64,000 nt of DNA from Acidobacteriota bacterium (GCA_029569255.1 JAKQUO010000014.1:62001-126000); one strand, 5' to 3'. Shown: positions 49,768 through 57,480, numbered from the stretch's first letter. Program-made: numbers and translations. The notes: generated by a model not told the origin, from the sequence alone.

Positions 49768-51599
49768 GCGCCCCCTGCGGCCGCCGCCTGGGCCAGCCGT
49801 TCTGGACGAAGGGGACCCGCCTGCTGCTCCTGCCGTTGGGCCTGGGCCTCGTCTCCGCGGCCGTCCGCCTGCTGTTCGGGCTGTCGGCCGCGACCAACCT
49901 GAGCGACCAGTACCCCTGGGGGATCTGGGTGGCCGTCGACATCGCCGCCGGCATCGCCCTGGCGGCCGGGGGCTTCACCGCCACCGCCTTCATCGAGATC
50001 TTCGGGCGCGAGCGCTTCCGGCCGCTGCTGCGCTCGGCCCTGGTCGCCACCTGGCTCGCCTATCTCGCGGAGGCGGTCGTCCTGGTGCTGGACCTCGGGC
50101 GCTACTGGAACGTCTGGCGGGTCCTCACCCGCTGGCAGGGGAACTCCGTCCTGTTCGCCATCGCCCTGTGCGTCGTGAGCTCCCTCCTCATCCTGACCGT
50201 CGAGCTCTCCCCGGCCTTCGCCGACGGCCTGCGCGAGGGCTACGAGAGAAAGGAGAAGGGCTACGCCTGGCTCAAGCCCGCCCGGAAGCTCTTGGCCGCC
50301 GTGCCGCGCGCGGCGGCGGCGGTCATCCCCGTCTTCCTGCTGGCCGGCGTCGTCATCTCCCTGATCCACCAGTCGTCGCTGGGCACGCTGCTCGTGATAG
50401 CCCCGGCCAAGGTGCATCCCCTCTGGTACACGCCGTGGCTGCCGGCGCTCTTCCTCCTCTCGGCGGCCATGGTCGGCTTCCCGATGGTCATCATCCAGTA
50501 CCTGGCCGCCAGCCGCTCCTTCGGCCGGCGGCCGGACATGGGCATGCTGGCGGACTTCGCCGCCAAGGTGCCCTGGCTCATCGGCGCCTACGGGGCGGCC
50601 AAGGTGATCGACCTGGCCGCGCGCTTCCGGCAGGTCCCCTGGCTGCAGAGCAAGGCCCTGCTGGCCGTCTGGCTGGCCGAGGTCGGCCTCGGCCTCGTCG
50701 TCCCCTTCCTGATGCTCGTCAAGCCCGAGGTGCGCCGGTCGCCCCGGCGGCTCTTCCGCGCCTCTCTCTTCCTGGCCGGCGGGGTCGTTTTCAACCGCCT
50801 CAACGTGTTCCTGATCGCCTACCGCCCCCCGCATGCCTCCAGTCCCTATTTCCCGGCCCTGGGCGAGATCGCCCTGACCGCCGCCACCGTCAGCGCGGTC
50901 GTCTTCTTCTACCGTCTCCTTGTCGTCCGCCTGCCCATCCTGGCCTGGGCCGACGACCCGGCCTGCCCCCCGGCTCCTCCCGCCGAGGCGTTGGCGAAAA
51001 CGGGGCGGGCCTGGCTCTGGCGCGGCCTGGCCGTGGCCGTCCTGGTGGCCATCTCCGCCTACGCCACCGTCATGCACCGCCGCGGGCGGCCCGAGCCGGG
51101 GCCGCCGCTCGCGGCGTTCCCTCGGGACCTGGCCCGGGAGCGGGCCCGCGAGGCCTTCCCCGCCAACGAGTTCTACCCCGGGACTTACCAGGACGTGTAC
51201 ACCCTCGAGCACCCGGCCCTGAACGAGCCGGGCGACCTCTACGGGGCCGTCCTCTTCACCCACCGCCGCCACGACGCCAGCACGGGCGGCCACTGCGCCG
51301 TCTGCCATCACCGCCAGGCCATGGAGGACGGCGACCGCACCGGAGTGGAGTTCTACATCGTCCACCAGGCGATGGGGACCACCATCGAGGGCTCCTGCCA
51401 GGCCTGCCACGTGGACCTGCGGGAGAAGCGCTTCCAGAAGTGCTCGGACTGCCACCGGCTGGCCGACGAGCCCGACGACCGCAGCCGGCCGGGCCTCCTG
51501 GGCGCTTTCCACGTGAACTGCATCGGCTGCCACTTGGGTCAGCCGGCGGACAAGGCCGCCCCCACGGGCTGCGACGACTGCCATCAGCCGAGGAAGTGA
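49764..51599 (+). CDS. NrfD/HybB membrane subunit fused to pentaheme cytochrome c
   Basis: This protein of 611 residues begins with GTG in the GTGA overlap. Residues 1-400 are an NrfD/HybB-type polytopic domain (YPWGIWVAVDIAAGIALAAGG; HPLWYTPWLPALFLLSAAM), the quinol-interacting protein of periplasm-facing complexes. One further helix (about residues 415-435) leads to a periplasmic C-terminal domain with five CxxCH heme motifs at residues 511 (CAVCH), 545 (CQACH), 560 (CSDCH), 586 (CIGCH) and 603 (CDDCH), resembling class III cytochrome c. The fusion gives a one-polypeptide quinol-to-heme wire, partnered with the HybA-like protein. Confidence 0.9.
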   Translation: MSAPCGRRLGQPFWTKGTRLLLLPLGLGLVSAAVRLLFGLSAATNLSDQYPWGIWVAVDIAAGIALAAGGFTATAFIEIFGRERFRPLLRSALVATWLAYLAEAVVLVLDLGRYWNVWRVLTRWQGNSVLFAIALCVVSSLLILTVELSPAFADGLREGYERKEKGYAWLKPARKLLAAVPRAAAAVIPVFLLAGVVISLIHQSSLGTLLVIAPAKVHPLWYTPWLPALFLLSAAMVGFPMVIIQYLAASRSFGRRPDMGMLADFAAKVPWLIGAYGAAKVIDLAARFRQVPWLQSKALLAVWLAEVGLGLVVPFLMLVKPEVRRSPRRLFRASLFLAGGVVFNRLNVFLIAYRPPHASSPYFPALGEIALTAATVSAVVFFYRLLVVRLPILAWADDPACPPAPPAEALAKTGRAWLWRGLAVAVLVAISAYATVMHRRGRPEPGPPLAAFPRDLARERAREAFPANEFYPGTYQDVYTLEHPALNEPGDLYGAVLFTHRRHDASTGGHCAVCHHRQAMEDGDRTGVEFYIVHQAMGTTIEGSCQACHVDLREKRFQKCSDCHRLADEPDDRSRPGLLGAFHVNCIGCHLGQPADKAAPTGCDDCHQPRK

Positions 51600-51633
51600 A
51601 GGGGCCGGGCGGCGGCTGAGGCGCCCCCCGCCC

Positions 51634-51662
51634 TTGCCCTGACGGCCGCCGCTCCGTATAAT
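51634..51662 (+). promoter_or_regulatory. Promoter of HxlR gene
   Basis: TTGCCC (51634-51639) and TATAAT (51657-51662), 17-base spacer. MITE copy F is inserted between this promoter and the gene. Confidence 0.6.
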
Positions 51663-51676
51663 GGTGTCCTAAAAGA

Positions 51677-51858
51677 GGTTCTCTCCCATTTTCTGTGGGT
51701 GGCTATGGGAACGGTTGCCAGGTGCTCGAGGCGCGTGCCGGGACATGTACCGCCCCGGTACGTGTCCCGTATGCCTGAATGCCTGGATGGGGACACGTAC
51801 TGGGAGTACATGTCCCCCTTTGCCGGCCCATCTGAACCACACAACGTGGAAGGGATCC
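51677..51858 (+). mobile_element. MITE copy F, in the HxlR 5' leader
   Basis: The 182-bp element begins GGTTCTCTCCCATTTTCTG and ends ..ACGTGGAAGGGATCC, with the two hairpins (GGGACATGTACCGCC.. and GGGGACACGTACTGGG..) inside. The flanking 8-mers CTAAAAGA (51669-51676) and CCAAAAGA (51859-51866) agree at 7 of 8 bases, a probable target duplication. Short open frames in it are artefacts of the repeat. Confidence 0.88.
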
Positions 51859-51883
51859 CCAAAAGATACCAAGGGAGATCCGA

Positions 51884-52216
51884 GTGTCAGTCTTGAGCCC
51901 CTGCCCGATCATGACGGCCCTGTCCGTCATCGGCGGGAAATGGAAGCCGATCATCCTCTGGGTCATCCGCGACGAGACCAAGCGCTTCGGCGAGATCCGC
52001 CGGGCCATCCCGCCCATCACCCAGAAGATGCTCACCCAGCACCTCCGGGAGCTGGAGAAGGACGGCATCGTCCGCCGCCGCGTCCATCCCGTCATGCCGC
52101 CCCGGGTCGAGTACTCGCTGACCGCGTACGGCCGCACGCTCCGGCCGATGCTCGACGCCATCGCCGCCTGGGGCGAGGGGCACCAGAAGGCGGCGCGCCC
52201 CGGCAAGGCCGGCTGA
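51884..52216 (+). CDS. HxlR-family transcriptional regulator
   Basis: This 110-residue winged-helix regulator has the HxlR layout: conserved Cys7 (PCPIMTALSVIGGKWK), helix-turn-helix (RFGEIRRAIPPITQKMLTQHL) and wing (DGIVRRRVHPVMPPRVEYSLT). The GTG at 51884 is preceded by AAGGGAG. The single N-terminal cysteine is the redox/aldehyde sensor in several family members. It follows the respiratory cluster by 284 bp but has its own promoter, now separated from it by a MITE in the leader. It is a candidate regulator of the neighbouring redox genes; that is inference. Confidence 0.88.
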   Translation: MSVLSPCPIMTALSVIGGKWKPIILWVIRDETKRFGEIRRAIPPITQKMLTQHLRELEKDGIVRRRVHPVMPPRVEYSLTAYGRTLRPMLDAIAAWGEGHQKAARPGKAG

Positions 52217-52379
52217 CGCCGCCCGGCGCAAGAACGCCGGCCGCGGACCGGCGATCCCCTTCTCCGCTTTCGACGAGGCGTCGATCATCCTCCGCCCGGA
52301 TTCCAGGAAATCCAGTGTGATCCGGCTGACGCCTTGAAGCTTCGAAGCGGCCGCGGTGACGCTCGTTCTTTCGATGTCC

Positions 52380-53240
52380 CTACTGCTTGACCATCTCGAC
52401 GCGGCGGTTCTTGGCCCGGCCTTCCTCGGTGTCGTTCGTCGTGACCGGGGCCAGGGGGCCGACGCCGTGGGGATCGAGCCGGTCCGCGGCGACGCCGTGC
52501 TTGGCCACGAGCTCCTTGACCACGGCCTCGGCCCGCGCCTGCGAGAGCTTCAAGTTGTGGCCCAGGGCGCCCGTGTTGTCGGTGTGGCCGACGACGTGGA
52601 GCTTCAAGTCCGGGTCCGCCTTCAGGAGCTTGGCGATCTCGGTCAGGGCGGGCTCGGACTCGGGCTTGACCTCGGCCTTGTCGATGTCGAAGTAGATGCC
52701 GTAAAGGACCGCCTTGCCCGACGCGCCGATGTCGGCGGCCATCGTCCTGGCGTCGGCCGCGACCTCCTGACGCATGGCTTCCTTCTCGATGAGGGTGATC
52801 GTGTAGCCTTTCCCCCCTCGGTTGATGTAAACGCGGGCGAAGATCTCCAGGCCGCCCGCGGCGTACCTGGCATGGAGTTCGCCGCCGCCTGGGTAAGTCC
52901 AGGAATAGGTCTTCCCGCCGACCTTCTGGATGGCCGTTTCGTAGTTGCGGACGATCTGCAGCTGCGTCGGGGACTTGTCGGCGTACTCGGCCTTGACCTG
53001 GTAACTGAGCCAGATCTTCCGGCCTTCCGCCGTGACCTTGGTCTTGCCCTGGGTCAGCGGGTCGTAAAAGTCGTAGGAATCGAAGTCGCTGGAGCTGCAC
53101 TCGACGAGGTCGTATTGGGGCATTCTCGTCAGGGAGGGATGGTCCCGGCAGCCCGCGGCATCCTGCCCGGCGCGGGCGGCCAGGCCCGCGAGGACGGCGA
53201 CAGACATAAGACCTGAGAGAATAAAGATGGCTTTCTTCAT
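52380..53240 (-). CDS. OmpA-family outer-membrane protein
   Basis: This 286-residue protein has a signal peptide (about 1-25), an N-terminal beta domain beginning CRDHPSLTRMPQYDL, as in a recurring OmpA-associated (DUF4892-like) family, and a C-terminal OmpA peptidoglycan-binding domain (GHTDNTGALGHNLKLSQARA; GRAKNRRVEM). The ATG at 53240 is behind a strong AAAGGAGG. It would anchor the outer membrane to the cell wall. It lies 38 bp downstream of the unknown exported gene and probably shares its promoter. Confidence 0.88.
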   Translation of the reverse strand: MKKAIFILSGLMSVAVLAGLAARAGQDAAGCRDHPSLTRMPQYDLVECSSSDFDSYDFYDPLTQGKTKVTAEGRKIWLSYQVKAEYADKSPTQLQIVRNYETAIQKVGGKTYSWTYPGGGELHARYAAGGLEIFARVYINRGGKGYTITLIEKEAMRQEVAADARTMAADIGASGKAVLYGIYFDIDKAEVKPESEPALTEIAKLLKADPDLKLHVVGHTDNTGALGHNLKLSQARAEAVVKELVAKHGVAADRLDPHGVGPLAPVTTNDTEEGRAKNRRVEMVKQ

Positions 53241-53278
53241 GACCGTCAACCTCCTTTGATACTCGAATTCGCTCACTC

Positions 53279-54310
53279 TCATCTCCGGTCCGGCAGCTCC
53301 AAGTTCCAGATGAAGCTCGTCCCGGGGTCGTTCCCCTGGCTGCCCCCATGGTCGGCCCAGTCCGCCGGCCCCGCGCCCCTCGCGGCATAGGAGCCCTTGA
53401 CGGTCCGGCCGTCGGCCGTGCCCCTCAACAGCTCGGGCAGCGTGTTGACGCCGATGTACCAGGAGCCGCGGCCCTGCTTTTCGCGGCTGTGCAGGCCGAT
53501 GTCGAGCGTGTAGGCGCCGGACTTCCGGCCGACGATTAAATTGATAGACGCGCTGTCCTCCGGTCCGAAAGCGCCGGAGTCCTCGACCCTTTCGCTCAGG
53601 ACATCGGCCTTGCGGCCGTTGATGAAGACGTCGTTCGCGTAGCTGAAGGAGTATGTCGCCGACGTCGTCGCGGCTCGATAATAATCGTTGTCCTTGTAAG
53701 TGTGCGTGTACCGGAGCCCGACCCGGACGGTGACCTCCTCGGACAGGCTTCCTTTGTAGGTCGTGGACCCCGCCTGGTTGGACCACGTCGAATCCCAAGA
53801 GAGCGTCCGCCGGTAGACTACAGTCCCCGGCCCGACACCGCCGTGGACGTTGAGCCGGCATTCCCCGATCTTGCGGACGGGCCTCGTTTTGGCCAGGGGC
53901 CAAACCTCCGGCCGGGCCACGTCGCAGGAGTCGTAGACGGCGAGAATGTCCGCGCCGCCGGGGACCTCTCCGTCCGGGGCCCGGTAGCGGAGCTCGAGCA
54001 GGCCGTCGTCGACCGGGAAGGCCCGGGCGCGCGGGCGCCCGTCCACGGCTTCGCCGCCGAGGACGCCGCCCCGGTCCGCTTCGACCACGATCCGGTTGAA
54101 AGGCCGGGCCTCCCGGCCGCGCTCGTCCTTGAGCTCGGCGATCATCAGGTCGATCGTTTCGCCGGCGGCCAGGTCCTTTTTGATGGCCTCGGGCCTGTCA
54201 GAAGTGCGCGCCGACGATCGTTCTGTAAACGGAGCCGCTCCCGTCGAGAGGAGGACCAACCCGCCGATCAAGAGCGAGCGCGGGCCCCGGCCGAGCCTCG
54301 GCATCGCCAT
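53279..54310 (-). CDS. Exported protein of unknown function
   Basis: This 343-residue protein starts at the ATG at 54310 with a signal peptide (MAMPRLGRGPRSLLIGGLVL). The mature part is beta-rich and low in cysteine; it contains a block with DGEVPGGADILAVYDSCD, tyrosine- and serine-rich strands (YTHTYKDNDYYRAATTSATY) and a YIGVNTLPELLRGTADG segment near the end. I do not recognise the family. An upstream extension would run through the promoter and MITE G and is rejected. Being cotranscribed with the OmpA-type gene, it may be an envelope or outer-membrane-associated protein. Confidence 0.6.
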   Translation of the reverse strand: MAMPRLGRGPRSLLIGGLVLLSTGAAPFTERSSARTSDRPEAIKKDLAAGETIDLMIAELKDERGREARPFNRIVVEADRGGVLGGEAVDGRPRARAFPVDDGLLELRYRAPDGEVPGGADILAVYDSCDVARPEVWPLAKTRPVRKIGECRLNVHGGVGPGTVVYRRTLSWDSTWSNQAGSTTYKGSLSEEVTVRVGLRYTHTYKDNDYYRAATTSATYSFSYANDVFINGRKADVLSERVEDSGAFGPEDSASINLIVGRKSGAYTLDIGLHSREKQGRGSWYIGVNTLPELLRGTADGRTVKGSYAARGAGPADWADHGGSQGNDPGTSFIWNLELPDRR

Positions 54311-54338
54311 CCTGTTCCCCTTACTTCTCGATGGCTCT

Positions 54339-54366
54339 ATTATCGCGCCTCGCCTGGGCTTGTCAA
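54339..54366 (-). promoter_or_regulatory. Promoter of the unknown-OmpA operon
   Basis: On the minus strand TTGACA (54366-54361) and GATAAT (54344-54339) with a 16-base spacer, 28 bases before the ATG. Confidence 0.7.
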
Positions 54367-54420
54367 GCAAGAGCCGGTCAGGCCGCGCCGCCGGCCAGTC
54401 TCGACACAACAATGGAAAGT

Positions 54421-54594
54421 GGTTCTCTTCCATTTTCTGTGGGTGGCTATGGGAACGGTTGCCAGGTGCTCGAGGCGCGTGTCGGGACATGTACCGCCCC
54501 GGTACGTGTCCCGTAGGCCTGAATGGGGACACGTACTGAGAGCACATGTCCCCATTTGCCGGCCCTTATGACCCACACAACGTGGAAGAGAACC
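54421..54594 (+). mobile_element. MITE copy G with perfect target duplication
   Basis: A 174-bp non-coding element. The left end GGTTCTCTTCCA (54421-54432) is the exact reverse complement of the right end (54583-54594); over 24 bases the termini agree at 21. TGGAAAGT directly flanks both sides (54413-54420 and 54595-54602), an 8-bp target-site duplication. Inside are two hairpins of the GGGACATGTACC family. GG-initial termini and 8-bp duplications fit the ISL3 family; no transposase is present. Confidence 0.93.
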
Positions 54595-54602
54595 TGGAAA
54601 GT

Positions 54603-54881
54603 AATTATGGAACAATCGGCCAACACGGCCCTTGGGCCGGCAGGGGCGTCAGGGCGGGTCCCGTCTGGGTGGGAAAGAACTCGAAAGTCAGCGATCGAGC
54701 CTGGATCATTCGCGAATCGAGGCGGGCCCGGATGCGAGGCCCGAGGGGTGAAGCTGCACTCCGTGGTACCGCGAACCCCGAGAACGAAGCGGATGGGTCC
54801 GGATCGGTTCGCCCGGAGGCAATAACGCCCGGCTAAGAGCAAGTCAGGAGGGGCACGGGGCGTTTTTATGAATGAGTCAGG
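54603..54881. other. Unassigned intergenic segment with T-box-like core
   Basis: This 279-bp stretch has no convincing coding frame. It contains GTGGTACCGCG (54763-54773), identical to the GUGGNACCGCG core of T-box leaders, and several GC-rich inverted segments; ACGGGGCGTTTTT (54857-54869) resembles a weak terminator end. No aminoacyl-tRNA synthetase or amino-acid gene follows on the plus strand, so a functional T-box is doubtful. Confidence 0.35.
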
Positions 54882-55571
54882 CTAGCGAGGGTATTTCCGG
54901 TAGATCCATTCGGCGAGGCCGGAGAAATAATCGAAAAAGGCCTTCCGGTCGAACGCCTTTCTGATCACAGGCAGCAAATCCGGTTTCTCACGGATGAGGG
55001 CCAATCCTTCCTCCAGCTGAAAAGCCGCGGTCGGCGGGTCGTCGAAGATGGCGTCTTTCCGCCTTGCGTCCCGCCAGACTCTTTCCCTATCCAGGCCTGG
55101 ATCGAGCTCGGCGATGAAATAGAAGTCCGCGAAATCCTTCGGCTCCTGGCGGCTGACCATGGCCCCGAGCTTGTTGGAAACGATGTTCCTCAGGTTGTCG
55201 ACCTTGAGGCGCCTGCCGTTCTCGAATTCGGCGCGGGGACGCTCGTCGCCGTTTGAAAGCGGATCGCGGACGAACTCCACCTTCGTCTCGTCGATGAGGA
55301 AGGAGAGGAAATCCGGCCCCTCCTTGATCTTGGAGCAGGAGCCCTTCCATCGGGCCCTGACCCAGGGGTCCAGCTCGGACAGGCTCACGGGCTCGAGGGT
55401 GAAGAGGTCAAGACCGTCGGAAAGCCGGTGCTGGAGATAGAAGACCGACAGGGCCGTTCCTCCGGTCAGGAAGAACGAACGCTCGATCTCCGGATGAGCG
55501 AGAAGACCCAGAAGAACTTCCCTGTGCCTGGCCGATGCGTAGGAGGCCTTATCTTCCTTGAGCGTGTCCAT
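54882..55571 (-). CDS. AbiEii-type nucleotidyltransferase toxin
   Basis: This 229-residue protein has the AbiEii/DUF1814 nucleotidyltransferase motif: FFLTGGTALSVFYLQHRLSDGLDLFT followed in the family order by VEFVRDPL and a KLGAMVSRQEPKDFADFYFI segment. These toxins modify tRNA or other RNA acceptors. In the active-site element the usual HRxSxDxD reads HRLSDGLD, so the first Asp of the DxD pair is Gly; activity may be altered or lost. It overlaps the upstream partner gene by 23 bp, typical of AbiE-like toxin-antitoxin operons. Confidence 0.78.
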   Translation of the reverse strand: MDTLKEDKASYASARHREVLLGLLAHPEIERSFFLTGGTALSVFYLQHRLSDGLDLFTLEPVSLSELDPWVRARWKGSCSKIKEGPDFLSFLIDETKVEFVRDPLSNGDERPRAEFENGRRLKVDNLRNIVSNKLGAMVSRQEPKDFADFYFIAELDPGLDRERVWRDARRKDAIFDDPPTAAFQLEEGLALIREKPDLLPVIRKAFDRKAFFDYFSGLAEWIYRKYPR

Positions 55572-55818
55572 AGACCTCGGCGATCCGCCGCCATTTTTTC
55601 CGGGAATAGGCCGACAGCCTCAATCCGGGCAAGGCCTCGGAGATCTCGCGGACGGAGAAATAGCCGAGGGCGTCCACGGCCCTGCCGTGTTCCAAGAACC
55701 GGCTCAGCAGCCAGCGATAGACCCGCGGCTGCGCCTTATGCTTGTCCATGAAGGCCCTCAATCCCGGCGGACTGGCCAGCGCGGGATAGTCCCAGAATAC
55801 GGCTTTGAGGGCGTTCAT
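55549..55818 (-). CDS. Probable antitoxin partner of the AbiEii-like toxin
   Basis: This small protein of about 89 residues (from the ATG at 55818) overlaps the toxin start by 23 bp. It is helical with a basic tail (LRLSAYSRKKWRRIAEVYG) and contains FLEHGRAVDALGYFSVREIS, resembling short partner proteins encoded before AbiEii-like toxins rather than the larger AbiEi winged-helix antitoxin. A TTG at 55839 could extend it by seven codons, but a TATAAT box at 55833-55828 overlaps that extension. No Shine-Dalgarno is visible. Antitoxin identity rests on position and overlap. Confidence 0.55.
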   Translation of the reverse strand: MNALKAVFWDYPALASPPGLRAFMDKHKAQPRVYRWLLSRFLEHGRAVDALGYFSVREISEALPGLRLSAYSRKKWRRIAEVYGHAQGR

Positions 55819-55827
55819 GCCGTTGGC

Positions 55828-55833
55828 ATTATA
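55828..55833 (-). promoter_or_regulatory. -10 box of the toxin-antitoxin operon
   Basis: TATAAT on the minus strand ends 9 bases before the ATG at 55818; the -35 is not clear. Geometry suggests a leaderless mRNA. Confidence 0.45.
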
Positions 55834-55960
55834 ACCCAAGCGAGGCTCCCGGATTCAGCGACAACCCCTCGTCTCGCGGAACCATTCGTACTCCCCGCTC
55901 TCCTCGGCCGCCATAGAGAACGCCCTCCGCGGACTTGCCGGCCCGGCGGAAGATCCCGGC

Positions 55961-56332
55961 CTATTCCGTGGTGAAGGCCTTGCTGAAGATCTTCCAGGCG
56001 CCGTCCACCTTCACCAGATGGAAGAAGTCGGTGAAGCGGAGCTCGCCGAAGAAGCCGCTCTCTTTCAGGGTCACGCTGGCGATATCGCCCGCCACGTCGA
56101 TGTGCGTGATCTCGCACCGGAACGGCGCGCCGGTCTTCGACATGGCCGGCTTGCCGGCCACGTCCTGGAAGAAGACCTCGGGCGTGGCCAGGACGGCGTG
56201 GCCCAGCAGGTACCCGTTCATCACGGCGCTCGGGTGGAAGCAGGACCGCAGCAGCCCGATGTCGGCGTCGTAGGCGCCCCGGACGTAGTCCTCCATCACG
56301 GCCCGGACGGCCCGGATGTCCTCGATGCCCAT
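55961..56332 (-). CDS. NTF2/SnoaL-like (Lumazine-binding type) protein
   Basis: This 123-residue protein has an NTF2-like cone fold pattern: VMEDYVRGAYDADIGLLRSCFHPSAVMNG at the start (helix-helix-strand, seen in two parts), CEITHIDVAGDIASVTLKE, and FTDFFHLVKVDGAWKIFSKAF at the end. No signal peptide is present, unlike its neighbours. It is the last gene of the minus-strand operon and lies 46 bp after the membrane protein. Such proteins bind or isomerise small hydrophobic ligands. The specific function is unknown. Confidence 0.75.
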   Translation of the reverse strand: MGIEDIRAVRAVMEDYVRGAYDADIGLLRSCFHPSAVMNGYLLGHAVLATPEVFFQDVAGKPAMSKTGAPFRCEITHIDVAGDIASVTLKESGFFGELRFTDFFHLVKVDGAWKIFSKAFTTE

Positions 56333-56378
56333 GGTCTCACCTCGCTTCGCGATGTCGTCCGGCCGCGGGCCGGGCGCG

Positions 56379-57461
56379 TCATTCCGCCTTGGGGGCCTTG
56401 GACGGCAGCGGCCAGGCGTCGAAGAACTTGCAGTAGAGTACCCAGAGCGGGAAGTTCAGGCCGAGCATGAACGTGGCGCTGGCGAAGATCTTGTTGGGGT
56501 AGGGCAGGGCGCCGAAGTGCCCGGCGCAGACGGCGTTGGCCAGGTGGTAGCCCGCCGCGCCGACGAGGATGGACAGGGCCAGGTTGAGGAGGCCGCCGCC
56601 GAGCCCGCCGACGAGGCGGCCGGGCCACTTCTCGAAGACCACCAGCACGATGAGCAGGCCGAAGGCGTAGCTGATGCCGCAGTACATCAGGTTCAGGGGC
56701 TCGAGGCCGAGCGGGCCCGTGCCCACGACGTAGATCGCGAAGGCGAGGGCCATGTTCACGGGCAGCATGGCCAGGCCGAGCGCCGGCTGGCGCATGAGCT
56801 TCAGCTTGGTGAAGGGCCAGAAGTCGAGCAGGGCCCAGGTGAAGGACAGGAAGGCCAGCCACAGGTACCAGGTCAGGCCGGTCTCCCAGAGCACCGGTCC
56901 GCCGAGCGGCGCGGGGAACGGGATGCCGCCCTCGTAGAAAGGCTGGGGGCCGCCGGGGGCGAAGCTCAGCCGGCCGAAGTCGAGCAGCTTGGTGATGAAG
57001 AAGACGAGCACGGGCGCGAGCGCGGCCCAGGCCATGCCCTTGGCGCCGGGGGACCACTTGTCGAATGGCCAAAGCCAGAAGTTCGTGGTGGCGATGATGG
57101 CGGTGACCACGGTGAAGATGACGAACACGCTGACGAAGGGATGGGCGGCGTGGTTGCCCGCCATGTGCACGACGGCGAAGGCCGTCACGGTGCCCACGAG
57201 GCCCATGAAGAGCGTCAGCGCCAGGCCGCGCCAGGGCTGGGGCAGGAAATCGGTCGGGGGGTACTTGCCGTCCCAGCCGATGTCCATGATCAGCTGGATG
57301 GGCACCATGCACATGATCCAGACCGAGACCAGGCCGAGGAAGCCGTCGATGCGGCAGCTGAGCATGATGACCAGGGCGAGGAAAAAAGTGACCGCCAGCG
57401 CGAACAGGCCGCGCCAGGGCTGGGCGACGCTCCGGGGCGCCGCGGGAGCTCGACCTTCCAT
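56379..57461 (-). CDS. Multi-pass membrane protein of unknown function
   Basis: This 360-residue protein has about ten hydrophobic helices with aromatic-rich loops (WPFDKWSPGAKGMAW, FWPFTKLKLMRQPALG). No transporter signature is recognised. AAAGGAGGG precedes the ATG at 57461. It lies 19 bp after the phosphotriesterase-like gene. It may be a permease or membrane anchor for the exported enzymes of this operon, which is inference from context. Confidence 0.65.
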   Translation of the reverse strand: MEGRAPAAPRSVAQPWRGLFALAVTFFLALVIMLSCRIDGFLGLVSVWIMCMVPIQLIMDIGWDGKYPPTDFLPQPWRGLALTLFMGLVGTVTAFAVVHMAGNHAAHPFVSVFVIFTVVTAIIATTNFWLWPFDKWSPGAKGMAWAALAPVLVFFITKLLDFGRLSFAPGGPQPFYEGGIPFPAPLGGPVLWETGLTWYLWLAFLSFTWALLDFWPFTKLKLMRQPALGLAMLPVNMALAFAIYVVGTGPLGLEPLNLMYCGISYAFGLLIVLVVFEKWPGRLVGGLGGGLLNLALSILVGAAGYHLANAVCAGHFGALPYPNKIFASATFMLGLNFPLWVLYCKFFDAWPLPSKAPKAE

Positions 57462-57480
57462 CTTGTCCCTCCTTTCCGGG

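Noticed and set aside
48781-51599. Hydrogenase-2 or DMSO-reductase operon
   Set aside because: The HybA/NrfD pair is present but no NiFe large/small subunit or molybdopterin subunit occurs in the window.
39000-51600. Classical flavocytochrome c or UrdA-type reductases
   Set aside because: No heme motif or FMN-binding (flavin transferase target) domain is fused to any of the three flavoproteins.
51584-51896. Short open frames with MYSQYVSP/DTYRGGTCP-like translations, repeated at 4237, 25174, 25387, 54340 and 54447
   Set aside because: They are translations of the hairpin/MITE DNA, readable on both strands, without start signals.
54780-54830. tRNA-like GGTTCGCCC segment
   Set aside because: No matching acceptor stem, anticodon arm or CCA-type end could be found around it.
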